A DNA stretch of 64,000 nt from Rhabdornis inornatus (taxonomy: Eukaryota; Chordata; Aves; Passeriformes; Rhabdornithidae). A program made the position numbers and the translations under genes. Position 1 is the stretch's first letter, and each line of letters opens with the position of its first letter. Location of the stretch: assembly GCA_013397075.1 (NCBI GenBank), contig VWZS01009947.1, forward strand, positions 1,488,001 to 1,552,000, given 5' to 3'. Shown here in pieces: positions 48,885 through 60,129 of this stretch. The notes beneath the pieces are model-generated. The model made no database searches. It was given only the letters and a program-made list of their open reading frames with translations, and was not told the DNA's origin.

Positions 48885-49460
48885 TCGATCTCCTCCCACA
48901 CCTTCGCAGCCCTCCTCGGGCATCCCGGCGACCGGGCGGCCCGGCCGCGGGTGGGGTGGGGCGGGGCGGGACGCAGAGCCTCCTCCTCCCCTTCCTCCTC
49001 CTCCTCCCCGCCCTCGTCTCCCGGCATGGCGTCCCCCGCGGAACTCAGCGGGCTCACGGACGAGGCAGCCTACGCCGCCTGCTCGGAGCCGGATGCCAGC
49101 ACCAAGGTGGAGTGTGTGGCGGTGACGGGCCCGCCCCGCGGCTGCAGCCCCCGCTGCTCCCCGGTGCTATCACGGCGCCTCTCCGGGCGGACGTGCGGGG
49201 CGTGGGGGCCGGCATGGGGCCGGGCCGGGTCCTGGCGGGGCAGCGCAGTGTGGCCGGGCACGGAGCAGCCCTGGCGGCCTGTCTGCCGGGCAGCCCGGCG
49301 GGTTTCGGGTCGTGGAAGGTTTGGACGGGCCGGGCCGGGCCGGTCCCTGAAAGCCCCTGAACCCCGCGGGGCGCGCTCGGCCGGGCCCGCGCCTCTCCTG
49401 GCTCTGAGCGAGCGCTCCGGCGCGCTTCGACCGGTCCCTGCTCGGGCGGCACAAAAAAAC
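48885..49460 (+). promoter_or_regulatory. GLO1: CpG island with GLO1 promoter and first exon
   Basis: Dense CpG from about 48900 to 49460 around the GLO1 start codon. G-runs at 48949-48970 contain Sp1-type GGGGCGGGG sites. A pyrimidine-rich CCTCCT tract runs up to the ATG. No TATA box seen, as expected for a housekeeping enzyme. Confidence 0.8.
49026..49106 (+). CDS. GLO1: GLO1 exon 1 (coding part)
   Basis: Residues 1-27, MASPAELSGLTDEAAYAACS onward, ending STK. The ATG has G at +4. Donor AAG|GTGGAG is unusual at +4. Phase 0. Confidence 0.93.
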
Positions 49461-52400
49461 CCCTCAAAATGCCCCAAACCTTTCTACTTTTTTTAGGAGA
49501 GCCTTGTAATTGCGTTATTTTCGGATTTTTTCCCCTTACTTCTGTCAACTATTCTACCACTCACATTTTACCCACTTGGTCGCTCACAAGCCTCTTGGTA
49601 TATAGTTACCCTGGAGCTTCAAGAAAATGTCCTTACAGAGTTGCAGGCCGGTTTTGCTGCCAAGATATAATCAAGTTTGACAGAAGTTCAATACCTGTGC
49701 CATGAAATAATAAAAATAATGAGCTCAGGAGTCTAGGAGGCTCAATATTGAATATTCATGTGCCAGCTGTGCTTGTATTTGAACTTCTTCATTTATGCTA
49801 CGGCCCCATAAAAGAATAATAAGTATAAGGATACTCTCTTTGATGCATATTGATAATGCATATTGAATGACACTACTCAGGGGATTATTTGTTTTAAACA
49901 TTACATTACAAAGACACATTTATTTAACACAAATCCATATGTATAGAATCAGGACAAAAGGTTTTATTTAGACTTAATGTAGTTTTCTTTGTTACTTCTG
50001 AACCTGCTGGTTTTAGAGTCATTACTAACTGGCCTCTTTGTTAATACCCATAATTCAATTCTGGCTGATGTATAAAGAATAAACCCTTTTTCCCCCACAG
50101 GATTTCATATTTCAGCAGACAATGTTAAGAGTAAAGGATCCTAAGAAGTCATTGGATTTTTATACAAGGGTACTTGGAATGACGTGAGTAGAATTTGTAT
50201 GCCATGATAAGATTAGGTTTTTCTTCTGTTTTTCTGAAAATAATTTTTTTAAAATGTAATTATACTAATTGGTCTGACTACATAACAATGTTGGCCCATC
50301 AGCTGATGCTTAGTTGGATGGTCTGGCAGTAAGCTGTAGAGGCCTAAGCTGAAAATGAAGTAATACTGGCCTTGGCTAGAAATTTCTTTTTATCTTAAAT
50401 AGGTCATTAATTATCAGGGTACAGCTTGGTTACTTCCTCTTCACTGAGCCTGCAGCTAACTGCTAACTTTTATGACTGTGCTTATAATGAGGAGTCATTG
50501 TTAAAAATCTTGAAATTAGGTTTTTGCTGCTAGTTCTCAGAGATGGCTTATGACTGCCTCCGGTCACATGAGAACAAGGCTATAGAGGGTGAAGACAAAG
50601 TCCAGCTTCAGTGTTTTGGAGAAAGCTTTTGGGAGGCAGATGCTGTGCAGTAACTTAACATGTTTATGCTGCGTCTTTTTATGCATTCTTAGCTTTTGAG
50701 TTATTTGAAAACAAAATACTATGTTTTTAAACACCTTGAAATGACTCCAGATTAAAGTAAAATAAATTACTTCCACTGTAGTGAAAATGTGTGAAAATAA
50801 AAATTAAATGCCTTGTAAAAAAGAAATTAATTTTGTATGTCTACTGGTTCCAGTTACATGTCCTACATAAAAATGTATGCTTCATGTATTTTTAATTGAT
50901 TAAATTGTCACATCTGAAAGGGATTTTATCATTTTTTGCTACCTGTTGAAACTGTAAATGTATTTCATCTAAAGGTATGTTTGCTGTGTTCTTAAACTTT
51001 GTGTGGTACCAGAGAGCTCTCTAGGATGAGTAAGATTCAAAGCAGATCTTTTTATTCCTTGGTGGTTCAAGGTTTTCCTGTGAAAACACAGTCAAGTAAC
51101 AGAGTGATAACCTGAAGATTGAAGCCTTTGTACTGACTTCTATTCAGTTACTAGTAGTTTGTTTTTTAAACATCTGATTATTTTAGGTTTTGTAGGTTTG
51201 TAATGTGTTCTGGAGTATTTTTATTTGATAGTTTAAAATGTAGCTATTTTAAGGTGTGGATTATAGAAGAGCAAAAATTCATGGAAATAATTTTTCCATA
51301 GGGGAAGCATCTTGGTTTATTTGCAAGCTACTGACTACTCTTTTAAGTTACTATTTCAAAATAATTGTTGCCATTTAGACTGCTTCAAAAATTTGACTTT
51401 CCTACTATGAAGTTCTCACTCTATTTCCTGGGGTATGAAGATAAAAACGATATCCCGAAAGATAAAGCTGAGAGAACACCTTGGACCTTCTCTAGAAAAG
51501 CTACACTTGAACTGACACAGTAAGTGTTTACATAAAGAGAGATGACACTTAGCTAACAGTGATTAAACAGTATTGGATAAGTGTAAATCCCATTAAATTT
51601 AATAAAAAGTTTAATCATTGCTGTGGATACATCTTCACTGCCATACATCCTTACAATATATCTGAGACTGGATACTTGGAAAGGTTAATCTTCCTCTTTC
51701 AGAGCTCTTTCAAGCTGCTAGGTGAACGTTAATATGAAACAGTACTTGCTATGTTTTATACACATGCCATCTGGGTAGGTAATTTAGGGAAACCCAACAC
51801 GGCTAGACCTTTCTTTGGATCCCCAAAGCATCTTAATAATGGGTAACTATTGCTTTTGGAATCTAGTCTAAAGGGGTATTAGGTCAGAATATATGCTTCC
51901 TGTAAAGAGGACAATTTGGTAAGTGCTACTAATCATTATAATTGTGCAGAAACAATCTCCCAAATGCTGTCTTACTTAACTCCAGGACCTGCTACCCTCA
52001 CTTGTTGTTCTCCAGCGATGGGTAGATAAACTGATTTGTGCAGCAAAACCTTCTCTCTAATCTGAATGAGACAGGAGTGTTTCTGACTCATTCAAATGCA
52101 GACCCTAAATAATAGTGAAAGAATATGAACACGATTGGATTAGCCCCAAGACCATCCCTTGCATCCCGTGACTAGGGAAGATCTTGGTAGTTTAATGATT
52201 TCAGCCAACCGCTGAAATTCTCTGGTTTCTTAGGAGAAACAACTTAGCCTTCCCAAGGAAGCTGAACATTTAGGATTTGTTAATTTTAATGCTTTCCTTC
52301 AACATGTAATAATTACTTCTTACAGCAACTGGGGCACTGAAAATGATGACAGTCAGTCTTATCACAATGGCAATTCAGATCCCCGAGGATTTGGTAGGTC

Positions 52401-55346
52401 TTTAGTCTTGTGTTTATACTTTTTAAGCTTTGAAATAAAGCGTACTAAGTCTTTGAAAGAAGGGAACTTGCCTTTCATGCTTTATCTCTCTTCTTTCAGC
52501 ATGTATACTGTGAAAGATTATGAAATTAAATGAACCAATGTGTTTCAGAGTAATGAGCCATAGTTACACTCTTTATCAAGAATCTAATCCTTTGGCAAGC
52601 AAACACATGCTAATTGTAACTACCGAGTGAAGAACATCAGTTGTGCTTGTCTATTAGATTATCATGGTGCTTAAACTGATTTAATCTTGGATTTCTGCTG
52701 TATAATCCACTAGTTACCTTTTCTAAGGTAGAAGAACAATTCTGTTTGTCTCTAGCAGTAAGGATATTATTTGTGTGGCTTGATTTAATACTCTTGAGTG
52801 CTTGAAAGGTCACTGCTGTGAAATAAGTTTCACACTCAGTCCAGCTGCTTGACATTTAAAGCTCCTGCATTGATTTGTAAGCTCAGTCCTTGCATAGCAC
52901 GAGTGTCAGTCTCTGCAAGAACAGCATTAATGATAAATTCCATGTGCTGTTAAACAGAGAAAATACAACAAAATCTTGTTATGGAGCTGCGCTTCAAGAA
53001 AGAAAATACCGATATAACAATTTGATTGAAAATCTTATTTTTTCCTACTCTAAATAAAGTTCATGTCTAAACAACATAAGATACTTCAACTCTTAACATT
53101 CCTATTTAAAAGGCATTATCAAAAGACAGCTCTTTGAAGAAGAATGATGTTAATACAATGCTCTTCTTTCTGGAATTTTTTCTTAAATGTAGTTATGTGA
53201 ACTACAGCATGAAATACTAAACAAACTTTTTTTCACGGGAACACTCAGCAATACTCATAATGCACTTCACTCTTTTTACCTTCTTGCACAGGGCACATTG
53301 GAATTGCTGTTCCTGATGTCTATAAAGCTTGTAAGAGGTTTGAAGAACTAGGAGTGAAATTTGTGAAGAAACCAGATGATGGTAAGTCTTGATCAGAAAT
53401 GCAAGTAATTTTTTTTTCCTTGGTTTTAATATCTTCTGTCTAGGAGATCTTCCTGGAAAGCTGGGTGATACGTTGCTAGGAGTTGCCACTGCTTAGAAGT
53501 TTCTAGAACCAGTTACCTCTCCACCCCCCCTTATGGAGTGGGCAAAATTGGCAATAGATCCATCCCAGTAACAATAATACATCAGTCTGCTACGTAGCAG
53601 CCTGACCTTCAGTAAAATTCACATTCTCTGTTGATGTCTTAGTTTACATGTCATGTATACTGCTGCCTAGAGTTGTTACAGAATTTACTGTAACATGGAT
53701 CAAATTTACATGGCACACCTGCTTGGTTCTTGTTTTAGGAAAATAAGTCAGAAAACATACTAGTTCCCACCCATTTAAACTGAGTAATTCTTGACTTTTC
53801 TGTCTATTTTCATGTAAATCCACCTAACACCTACTATACAGCCTACTAGTTATTATATTTTTAGCTGTTCTGTCAGCTTTGATAGGAATAGCTCCATTAT
53901 TCTGTATCATAATTGACTTGCATAATGTATAGTACAAATGTCTAGAGAGTATATAAGCAAAGAATGTCTATGTGAAAGTATCCCAAAATGCAGAAGTGGT
54001 GAGAAGTCTTGCGTTTTTCAGCTGGATTCTCTTTCACAAAAAGACTCATGAGACTTTTAGGACTGATGCATTCAAAAACAGACATGTAATACTAGTAATT
54101 GAAAAGAGACTTAAGTGATTTTCATCTTATTCACTGTGTTCTCAGCTGAAGCTGAGAAATGTAGCTGAAAACTTGATTTCTTGAATTAAGAATAGATCTT
54201 GGTATTTCTAGCATTTTAGAGTTTCTGAGCCTTTTTAAATGTGTCCATTTTTTAAATCCTGAGAGGCTTGAAATGAGAGTTGCTGACTTGGAGCTGTGCA
54301 GTGGTAGGAATGAAAGTACGTAGAAGAACAAGCTTGGAATATAAATGGAGGGAATCACAAGAAAGAGCTCCTGAAGCAGACAAGGGGTGGGGGCAGAGCA
54401 AAAGCTCTTCAAAATTCAGAAACAAAATTGATGCAGCAAATGCCAAGGAGGAGGAGGAAATTTTGTGCTTCACATCGTTTGTGCAGCAGGCTGGGAGATC
54501 AAGCATGGGGTTTATTTTCCTGCCTTACTGATCAAACATCTATTTTCTCAGTTGTTTTTGTCATTAGAATATATTGAGAGCTAGGCTGGTTCTGTTACAG
54601 TAAATAACTTAATGAAGCAAGTATAACTACAAGTATGTAGTTAACACTTTAAAGATAACGTTAAGCTGTGCTATCCTGATCTATTGTTGAAAACAACTTT
54701 TTGGGGACCCTGTTTCAATGAATAATATGTTTGCCATCAGTAAAACTTGTAACAATCCTGTCCTGTATTTCTCTGCTTTATGAAGTGATGCAGAAGTGTA
54801 CTGTAAACCATGTCAGGGGTAAAAATGTTATGTAAAATTTCAGTGTAGAGTCAGGAATGCTGGGAGATGAACAGGGCAGAGGAACGCAGGATTTTATACC
54901 AGCAAAGCCAGTTCAAGAAAACATATCAAAACATCGCCAGAGCACAAAAATATTTTTATGAATTTTGAGGATGACCAGTTACAGGGGCATATGCAAAAAA
55001 ACTTCAATTAACAAAAGATGGAATTCCAAAGTGACTTTTTAACTATAGCTTTATTGAGAGTAGGATTGACAGTTTTGCATGCAAAGATCTAATGCTGATT
55101 AAAAACTAATCTGGATGTTTTTGGAATTATCTGTCTAAATCTGAACTAATTCTCATGCAAAAAGAAAAAAGGAAAAATATTTTTCAAAGTAATCATATTT
55201 GACATTTAGAACCAGTCATACAGTCTTAATTTTATCTTTTTTTTTTTTCCCTAACAGGTAAAATGAAAGGACTTGCATTTGTTCAGGATCCTGATGGCTA
55301 CTGGATTGAAATTTTGAATCCTAACCACATGGTGACACTCACTTAA
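49026..55346 (+). CDS. GLO1: GLO1, lactoylglutathione lyase (glyoxalase I), complete
   Basis: Cytosolic zinc metalloenzyme that isomerises the hemithioacetal of methylglyoxal and glutathione to S-D-lactoylglutathione, the first step of the glyoxalase detoxification path. Six exons (49026-49106, 50101-50183, 51379-51519, 52326-52393, 53292-53381, 55258-55346) give 183 residues against 184 in human; the difference is one residue in exon 1. The four zinc ligands are present: Gln33 (FQQTML), Glu99 (ATLELTH), His126 (GFGHIGIAV) and Glu172 (YWIEILN). The whole protein is one VOC-type double domain. It is divergent from DNAH8 and tandem to BTBD9, as in mammals. Nothing is truncated. Confidence 0.98.
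50101..50183 (+). CDS. GLO1: GLO1 exon 2
   Basis: DFIFQQTMLRVKDPKKSLDF followed by YTRVLGM, holding the first zinc ligand (Gln33). Acceptor TTTTCCCCCACAG and donor GAC|GTGAGT, phase 0 in and 2 out. Confidence 0.98.
51379..51519 (+). CDS. GLO1: GLO1 exon 3
   Basis: LLQKFDFPTMKFSLYFLGYE through SRKATLELT, with zinc ligand Glu99. Acceptor GCCATTTAG and donor CACA|GTAAGT, phase 2 in and 2 out. Confidence 0.98.
52326..52393 (+). CDS. GLO1: GLO1 exon 4
   Basis: HNWGTENDDSQSYHNGNSDP followed by RGF. The human enzyme has the same NGNSDPRGFG loop. Donor TTTG|GTAGGT, phase 2 in and 1 out. Confidence 0.98.
53292..53381 (+). CDS. GLO1: GLO1 exon 5
   Basis: HIGIAVPDVYKACKRFEELG followed by VKFVKKPDD, with zinc ligand His126. 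Acceptor CTTGCACAG and donor GATG|GTAAGT, phase 1 in and 1 out. Confidence 0.98.
55258..55346 (+). CDS. GLO1: GLO1 exon 6 (stop codon at 55344)
   Basis: KMKGLAFVQDPDGYWIEILN followed by PNHMVTLT and TAA, with catalytic zinc ligand Glu172. The acceptor follows a long T tract. The 3' UTR begins at 55347. Confidence 0.98.
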
Positions 55347-55613
55347 TTCTAGTGAAGTATATTGTATATAAGAGAGGCCTACTTTCAGAGTCCTGGAGAA
55401 ATCTGTAACAGTATTCGTGAAATTTGCTTAATAGAGAGGAATCAGTCATGTTCAGAGTCTCCTTCAAAACTGTCCCCTGGAACCTCACTTGGATTCCTTT
55501 TTCCTTGTCCTGTGATGCCACTGCAAATTGCTTCCAGTTAGGAATACTCAATCATTTTCTGGAAGAGCACTGAGACAGATTCTCCTCTTGAACACTCATT
55601 ATGTTAATATTTC

Positions 55614-55619
55614 AATAAA
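55614..55619 (+). terminator. GLO1: GLO1 proximal poly(A) signal AATAAA
   Basis: Canonical AATAAA 268 bases after the stop codon, which gives a short 3' UTR. Further AATAAA hexamers at about 55799, 55936 and 56448 could serve longer transcripts. Confidence 0.75.
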
Positions 55620-56750
55620 CACTGTCAAAAATATGTGACCAGAAATTCACTGCATCTCACACTGATTAGATTCAAACTAACAACAAATCCTGTGTTTCTA
55701 CCAATGAGCATCAAGGAGGAGCCAAAAAGAAGCTTCAGTATATTTTTTATGAAGTCAGAAGACCCTGAAGACTTCATGTCCTGTCTTGTATACTAGAAAA
55801 TAAAATGTGAGGCTAATTTTGACTGGAGCAGTAGCATGCTTATAAAAGTCATAATTTTACTTACATTATTCCAGGCAAAACTCTTTTAAGGAGCAGCCTT
55901 AAACAGTCTTGCAAAAAGAAATTTTATAGAGGCAATAAATCTGTACAGCAGAAAGAATTCAGTCTTTCAGCTCAGCTTCTGACTGCTGATTAACAGAAGA
56001 GGTCTCATAGTTGCTAACCCATAGTGACCCTTGTCTCTTTCAGCAATACGAAGAACTTACAATTTTTGTTTCACTAGAAGCCTGGGGCTGTATTTGACTT
56101 AAATGCTCTGTATATTCTCCCTTAGGAAATTAATTTAAAAGAGTATCTGAAACACTTCCCTACTACTAGGGCATTTGATCTGCCCTCCCAAAACAAGTGA
56201 TGGTACGTACCTGGTACATACCTAGCAGCAGGAAAACGTAGTGTTTCCATGTGTTACACAAATTATTTGATTTTACACAGTTTAAAATGTTAAAAACTGT
56301 AAATTATGAGAAGTCTGAAATTTTTTCTTCCCTCTGCCTTGTCTTACTCTGATTTGAGTAGCACCTAACTTCTTCAGTTACATGGCTATCAAATGGTGTG
56401 TAGCGTAAGCAAAGGCTAACAAATAGTGTGATTGCAATTCACTTCTCAATAAAGCATCGGTGAAAACTACAAACAACACGATGAACTGTTGCTTTGCTTA
56501 TTCTTGAATTGTAGATGACTGAAAGGGTCCCTGTTTTGCTTTGAGGATTCTGTTTTGAATCATTGTATGCAGCAGTGAAATTTTCAGTGATCCACATCTG
56601 TCTCTCGGACAGTCCTGGGAACACCATCAATGGCCTGGTGCTTGCCAGTGCCAAAGGGAGCTGCGTCACCTAAAAGCTGGGTGAGGCACGCCTCCAGCTC
56701 CTCCCCGTGTGCCTGACCCAGACAGTGGAAGGATCTCAGATGTGTCCCCA

Positions 56751-56984
56751 TGTGAGCGGAAAAGCTGATCTATGAAAAGCCAGTGTCCATAAAGGAGACA
56801 GGAGTCCTGCAACTTTATTTGAATAAAGGGAGAGAGCCCACTGGGGCACATGCCTGCAGGGTTTTCTCTCGAGGTTTGGGGGGTGCAGCCTTGTTTTATA
56901 AACTCCTGGCAGCATGTTGTCCTCTTCCTTTCCCCATTTGCTGAGGTATTATGAAGGTACAGCCTTTCTGAACCGCCTACCACA
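56751..56984 (-). mobile_element. LTR of an endogenous retrovirus, antisense
   Basis: On the minus strand the element starts TGTGG, has a TATAAAA box near 56896, an AATAAAG poly(A) signal near 56824, and ends CA at 56751, about 234 bases. Just past the CA comes TGGGGACACATCTGAGAT, which I judge a decayed primer-binding site (13 of 18 positions match the tRNA-Pro type). A leader-like stretch follows to about 56590. No gag, pol or env frame could be recognised next to it, so it is a remnant. Confidence 0.65.
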
Positions 56985-57690
56985 TCTTTCCCCTTAAAGT
57001 TGTTGTTTTCCTCCAAAGTTCAGAAACTCAGACTTGTGTGTACCCATTTTTCTGTTTCAAGAGTCAAACTGTCTGGGCTCTATAACCAACCTGCAGCTTC
57101 AAGTTGGTAGAGACATTAAGAACTGTCTCAGAGACATTAACGCCTATAACCTCACCCATGGAATTGTTTGGAAAGACATTAGCACACATCATATAGTCCA
57201 GTGGATAACTACAGACGTAGGAGCAGGCTATGCTAAAACTTCTCTGCTTTGTAATCAAGATGTATTCTAAGCATGTTGCTAATCTTGTAGTGACCCTTGG
57301 TTTTTTATGTGATTGACAAAGTGTAGACATGATAGATTGTAAGGTAATGAAGGGGAAAATAGTAAAAAAACACTGGCATCTACAAACTTAGTTACAGCAG
57401 TGTCACAAAGGGAGCAAGGTGTGGGTTTGGGTTCTTTTGAAAAAAAAGTTACTGCTGCTTGTCATACTGAGAATTTAAACCAGTATTTGCAGACAGGAAA
57501 ACCAAGAATAGTCTACTAAAGCAAATCATTTAATGTTTTAACATTTAAAGTCTTTTAACCTGCAACAATAGGAAACTATTTTAGATGTAGAAAAACTTCT
57601 GAAATTATTTCATGTTCTCACGGATTACAGGCCACTATTTTTGCTTCTTCCAAGGAAGGCTTCTTTTCTGCTAAATAAAGCATGGACTTA
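56985..57690. other. GLO1-BTBD9 intergenic stretch
   Basis: No gene recognised. An open plus-strand frame at 57034-57270 covers a less AT-rich patch next to the LTR; it could be retroviral in origin but shows no motif I can name. 57300-57690 is plain AT-rich sequence. Confidence 0.4.
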
Positions 57691-57879
57691 AATAGCGCGT
57701 AGTGCTTTGCCTCTCCAAGGGCTTAAATTTAGCTTCATGCAGTGCGGTAGAAGTCGCTCTCACGGTCACGTAGCGCCAGGCCCACATTTCCCATTCCCGC
57801 TGGGAGAGGCTCTCTTGACGCAGGAAAGCAGGACCCGCACCAAAGGGCAGGAGCTAAGCGTGCCGCTACTAAGGAGACA

Positions 57880-58510
57880 AGGATTTTGAATGCAGCCAAG
57901 GAGCAGCGGAGCGGCGGGGAAGGTTAAACACCACCAGTCGCTATTTCACACTCCCTGTGGTCGGCACCGCCTTTGCGTCCCGGCCGCCAGCGCTCCATGG
58001 ACGGAGCAGGAAGCGGAGCGGCGGCGCTCCCGCGGCGCGGCGCGACCCGCTCTGCGTCACACGCAGGCCGCGGCTGCCCGTGACGTCAGTGCGCCGCCGG
58101 GTGACGTAGTGACGGCGGCGGCGGGGCCGGTGAGTCCCGCGGGCGGGAGGGGCGCGGCGGCCCCGGTGCCGAGCGGGGTCCCGAAGCTGCCCGGGGTTCC
58201 CCGGTGCTGCCGTCGGCGGCTCTCGCCGGGAGCGGACAGGGCGACCTGGGGCGGGCTGGGGGAGCGCCGCCGTCCGGGAAAGGCGCCGGGCGCGTTTGGC
58301 GGGGAAGCGATTTCAGCTGCAGTGCCTTTTTGTGGAGGCGAGGGAGGGGGCGGCCGGGCGGGCTGAGGTCGCCTCCCCTGGCGCCTCCCGAGCCGGGGGT
58401 CGGTGGCGGCCCGGACTATCCCGGGCGCGACCTTGGGCGCATCGCCGGCTCCGGCCGCCGTCTCTGTTCCGCGCCCGCGTCAGCTGCCGCCCTCTCGTCC
58501 TGACCCTGGC
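57880..58510 (+). promoter_or_regulatory. BTBD9: CpG island, probable BTBD9 promoter and first exon
   Basis: Third CpG island. It contains a perfect palindromic CRE TGACGTCA at 58081-58088 and a second TGACGTA half site at 58102-58108, with CGG repeats between there and a strong donor GGCCG|GTGAGT at 58130. The gene is assigned from synteny and strand alone: in mammals the BTBD9 5' end lies just downstream of GLO1 on the same strand. BTBD9 is a BTB-BACK-discoidin-type adaptor, but none of those domains is in the window. Confidence 0.6.
57950..58129 (+). other. BTBD9: Probable noncoding first exon of BTBD9 (start approximate)
   Basis: The 3' border is set by GGCCG|GTGAGT at 58130. The transcription start is not visible from sequence and is placed only roughly inside the CpG island. 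Confidence 0.45.
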
Positions 58511-59962
58511 TGGCTTCTCAAGACCCTGCTGTGCCCACCTAATTCGAATTTTGTGTCTTAAAAAATATAAGTTCAGTATTTTGATGCTCTCGCGGTACTC
58601 AGTGTTTTCCCTGGTGCTTTGGTGTCGTAGTAGTTTAACCACTCTGCAAGTTACGCACTAACTGTGATTCATTGAAATTACTCTTAACTTAGAAGACATA
58701 TTATCAGAGTTTAAAAAAATCCCAACCTGATGTTAACTTGTTAGCAATCTGCCCGTGATCTTGCTTGCCGAGCAATACTCTTTGCTCGTGTTGTAAAAGT
58801 GAAGCACACAGACCTTCTTAAGCTCCTGTGCTGGAATCATTTAAGTTTTTACGTGTTTTAGGATTTAATTTGAGTCTGCTCACAAAGCAGGTGTATTTAA
58901 CGTGTCTTCTGTTACAAATCTGTAAATCAGGTGCTTGAAGTGTTCTGTTGAGATGTTTACTCAAATTTAACAAAAAAGACCCCAAGAATTTTCATTGATG
59001 ACTTTTGAATATATTTTGATGACACAGGCCAACTTGATAATGTGCATTACTTATAGCAAAGATACTTATATATTACATTTTGATCCTCAGAAAACAGGAT
59101 AATTTCTTTGTCAAAAGCTTGGATTTGATTTGCAGGATTAAGGTGTGGTTACTTTCTAGTTCATGAGATTCCTAAAAATATTTTTCTACGTTCTCCTCCT
59201 TTGTTCTCTTAAACATATCCCATAAGGAAAATTAGAGTGGCCCTTATGAGAGAATTCATAGGCCAAGGTATCATCTATTTAGCAAATTAAATGCAGTTTA
59301 TTTTTCCTCCTGACAGTTTTCATAGGAAAGTTTGCAATAATTTATGCTTGTTGAGAGAAACTCATTATGTTGGTTATGTATTTAAGCAAGCCAAGTCTCT
59401 ATATTTCTCTGTTTCCTGACCCTACAGTTTTGTTTTGGTTTCCTGTTTAAAAAAAGGTTTGTGCAATAGAAAGGTCTGCAACTGCCAAGTTCTGTAAAAA
59501 AAAAGCAAAACACCGAAATCCAAAGAGAATCCCCAAAACTTTAGCTAGGCAAGAACACTTGGAGAATTTTGTCTGTGTAGGCAATAAAATATGTGTGATA
59601 TAGTTTGTACAGACCTGGCTTAATTAGGACACCCATATGGGAAAATGGTGTTTTCTGGGACGTTAATGCTGTAGTGGAAATGTCATGGTGGAATTTTGTG
59701 GCTTATCATGAATATGGCAACATGTTACTGTCTTCTGTGACGGTAAAAAATATGAACGGTCAAAATTAAATTATGATGACTCAAAATAGAAATACTGGTC
59801 CTGAATTCTAATGTTTTTAGAAGTTTTCCCATTAAATTGAAGGTTTTTTGAAGAATTTATTTCTGCAAAAGGGTGAATTGAGAAATACACATCTCTCTCA
59901 CTTTCTTCATAAGGTTCCGTGCTCACAGTTTCTGATGGTGTGTATTTCATGCATTGTTCCAG
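58130..59962 (+). other. BTBD9: Probable BTBD9 intron 1
   Basis: Begins GC-rich and becomes AT-rich after 58530. No repeats or exons recognised. Confidence 0.5.
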
Positions 59963-60129
59963 GAAATGGTCCAGTTGTTGCTGTGCAGCTGGATGTTGCT
60001 GAATAGCATTTCTATGAGCTTGCTGTTCAATCTGTCTGTTGTTCAGAATGGCGAAGAACCCTAATTTCCCAGAAGCAGGGAACCTGCCTACAGGCTACAC
60101 TCACTGTAGGTCTTCAGACAACTTCCCTG
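59963..60129 (+). other. BTBD9: Candidate BTBD9 exon 2 (5' UTR or alternative N-terminus)
   Basis: Flanked by ATTGTTCCAG and a strong donor CCTG|GTGAGT. An ATG at 60048 in good context (A at -3, G at +4) opens 27 codons, MAKNPNFPEAGNLPTGYTHC onward, that stay open to the donor. An earlier ATG at 59966 opens an overlapping 32-codon frame in another phase that ends inside the exon. I do not recognise either peptide. It could be a 5' UTR exon with upstream ORFs, or the first coding exon of a long isoform. Confidence 0.45.

Noticed and set aside
49054..49548. Antisense frames of up to 164 codons over GLO1 exon 1 and intron 1
   Set aside because: GC-rich CpG-island artefacts; the sense strand holds the established GLO1 first exon.
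57890..58661. Open frames of 99-158 codons in the third CpG island
   Set aside because: Mutually overlapping in all frames, crossing a strong splice donor at 58130, Pro/Arg/Gly-biased, no domain.
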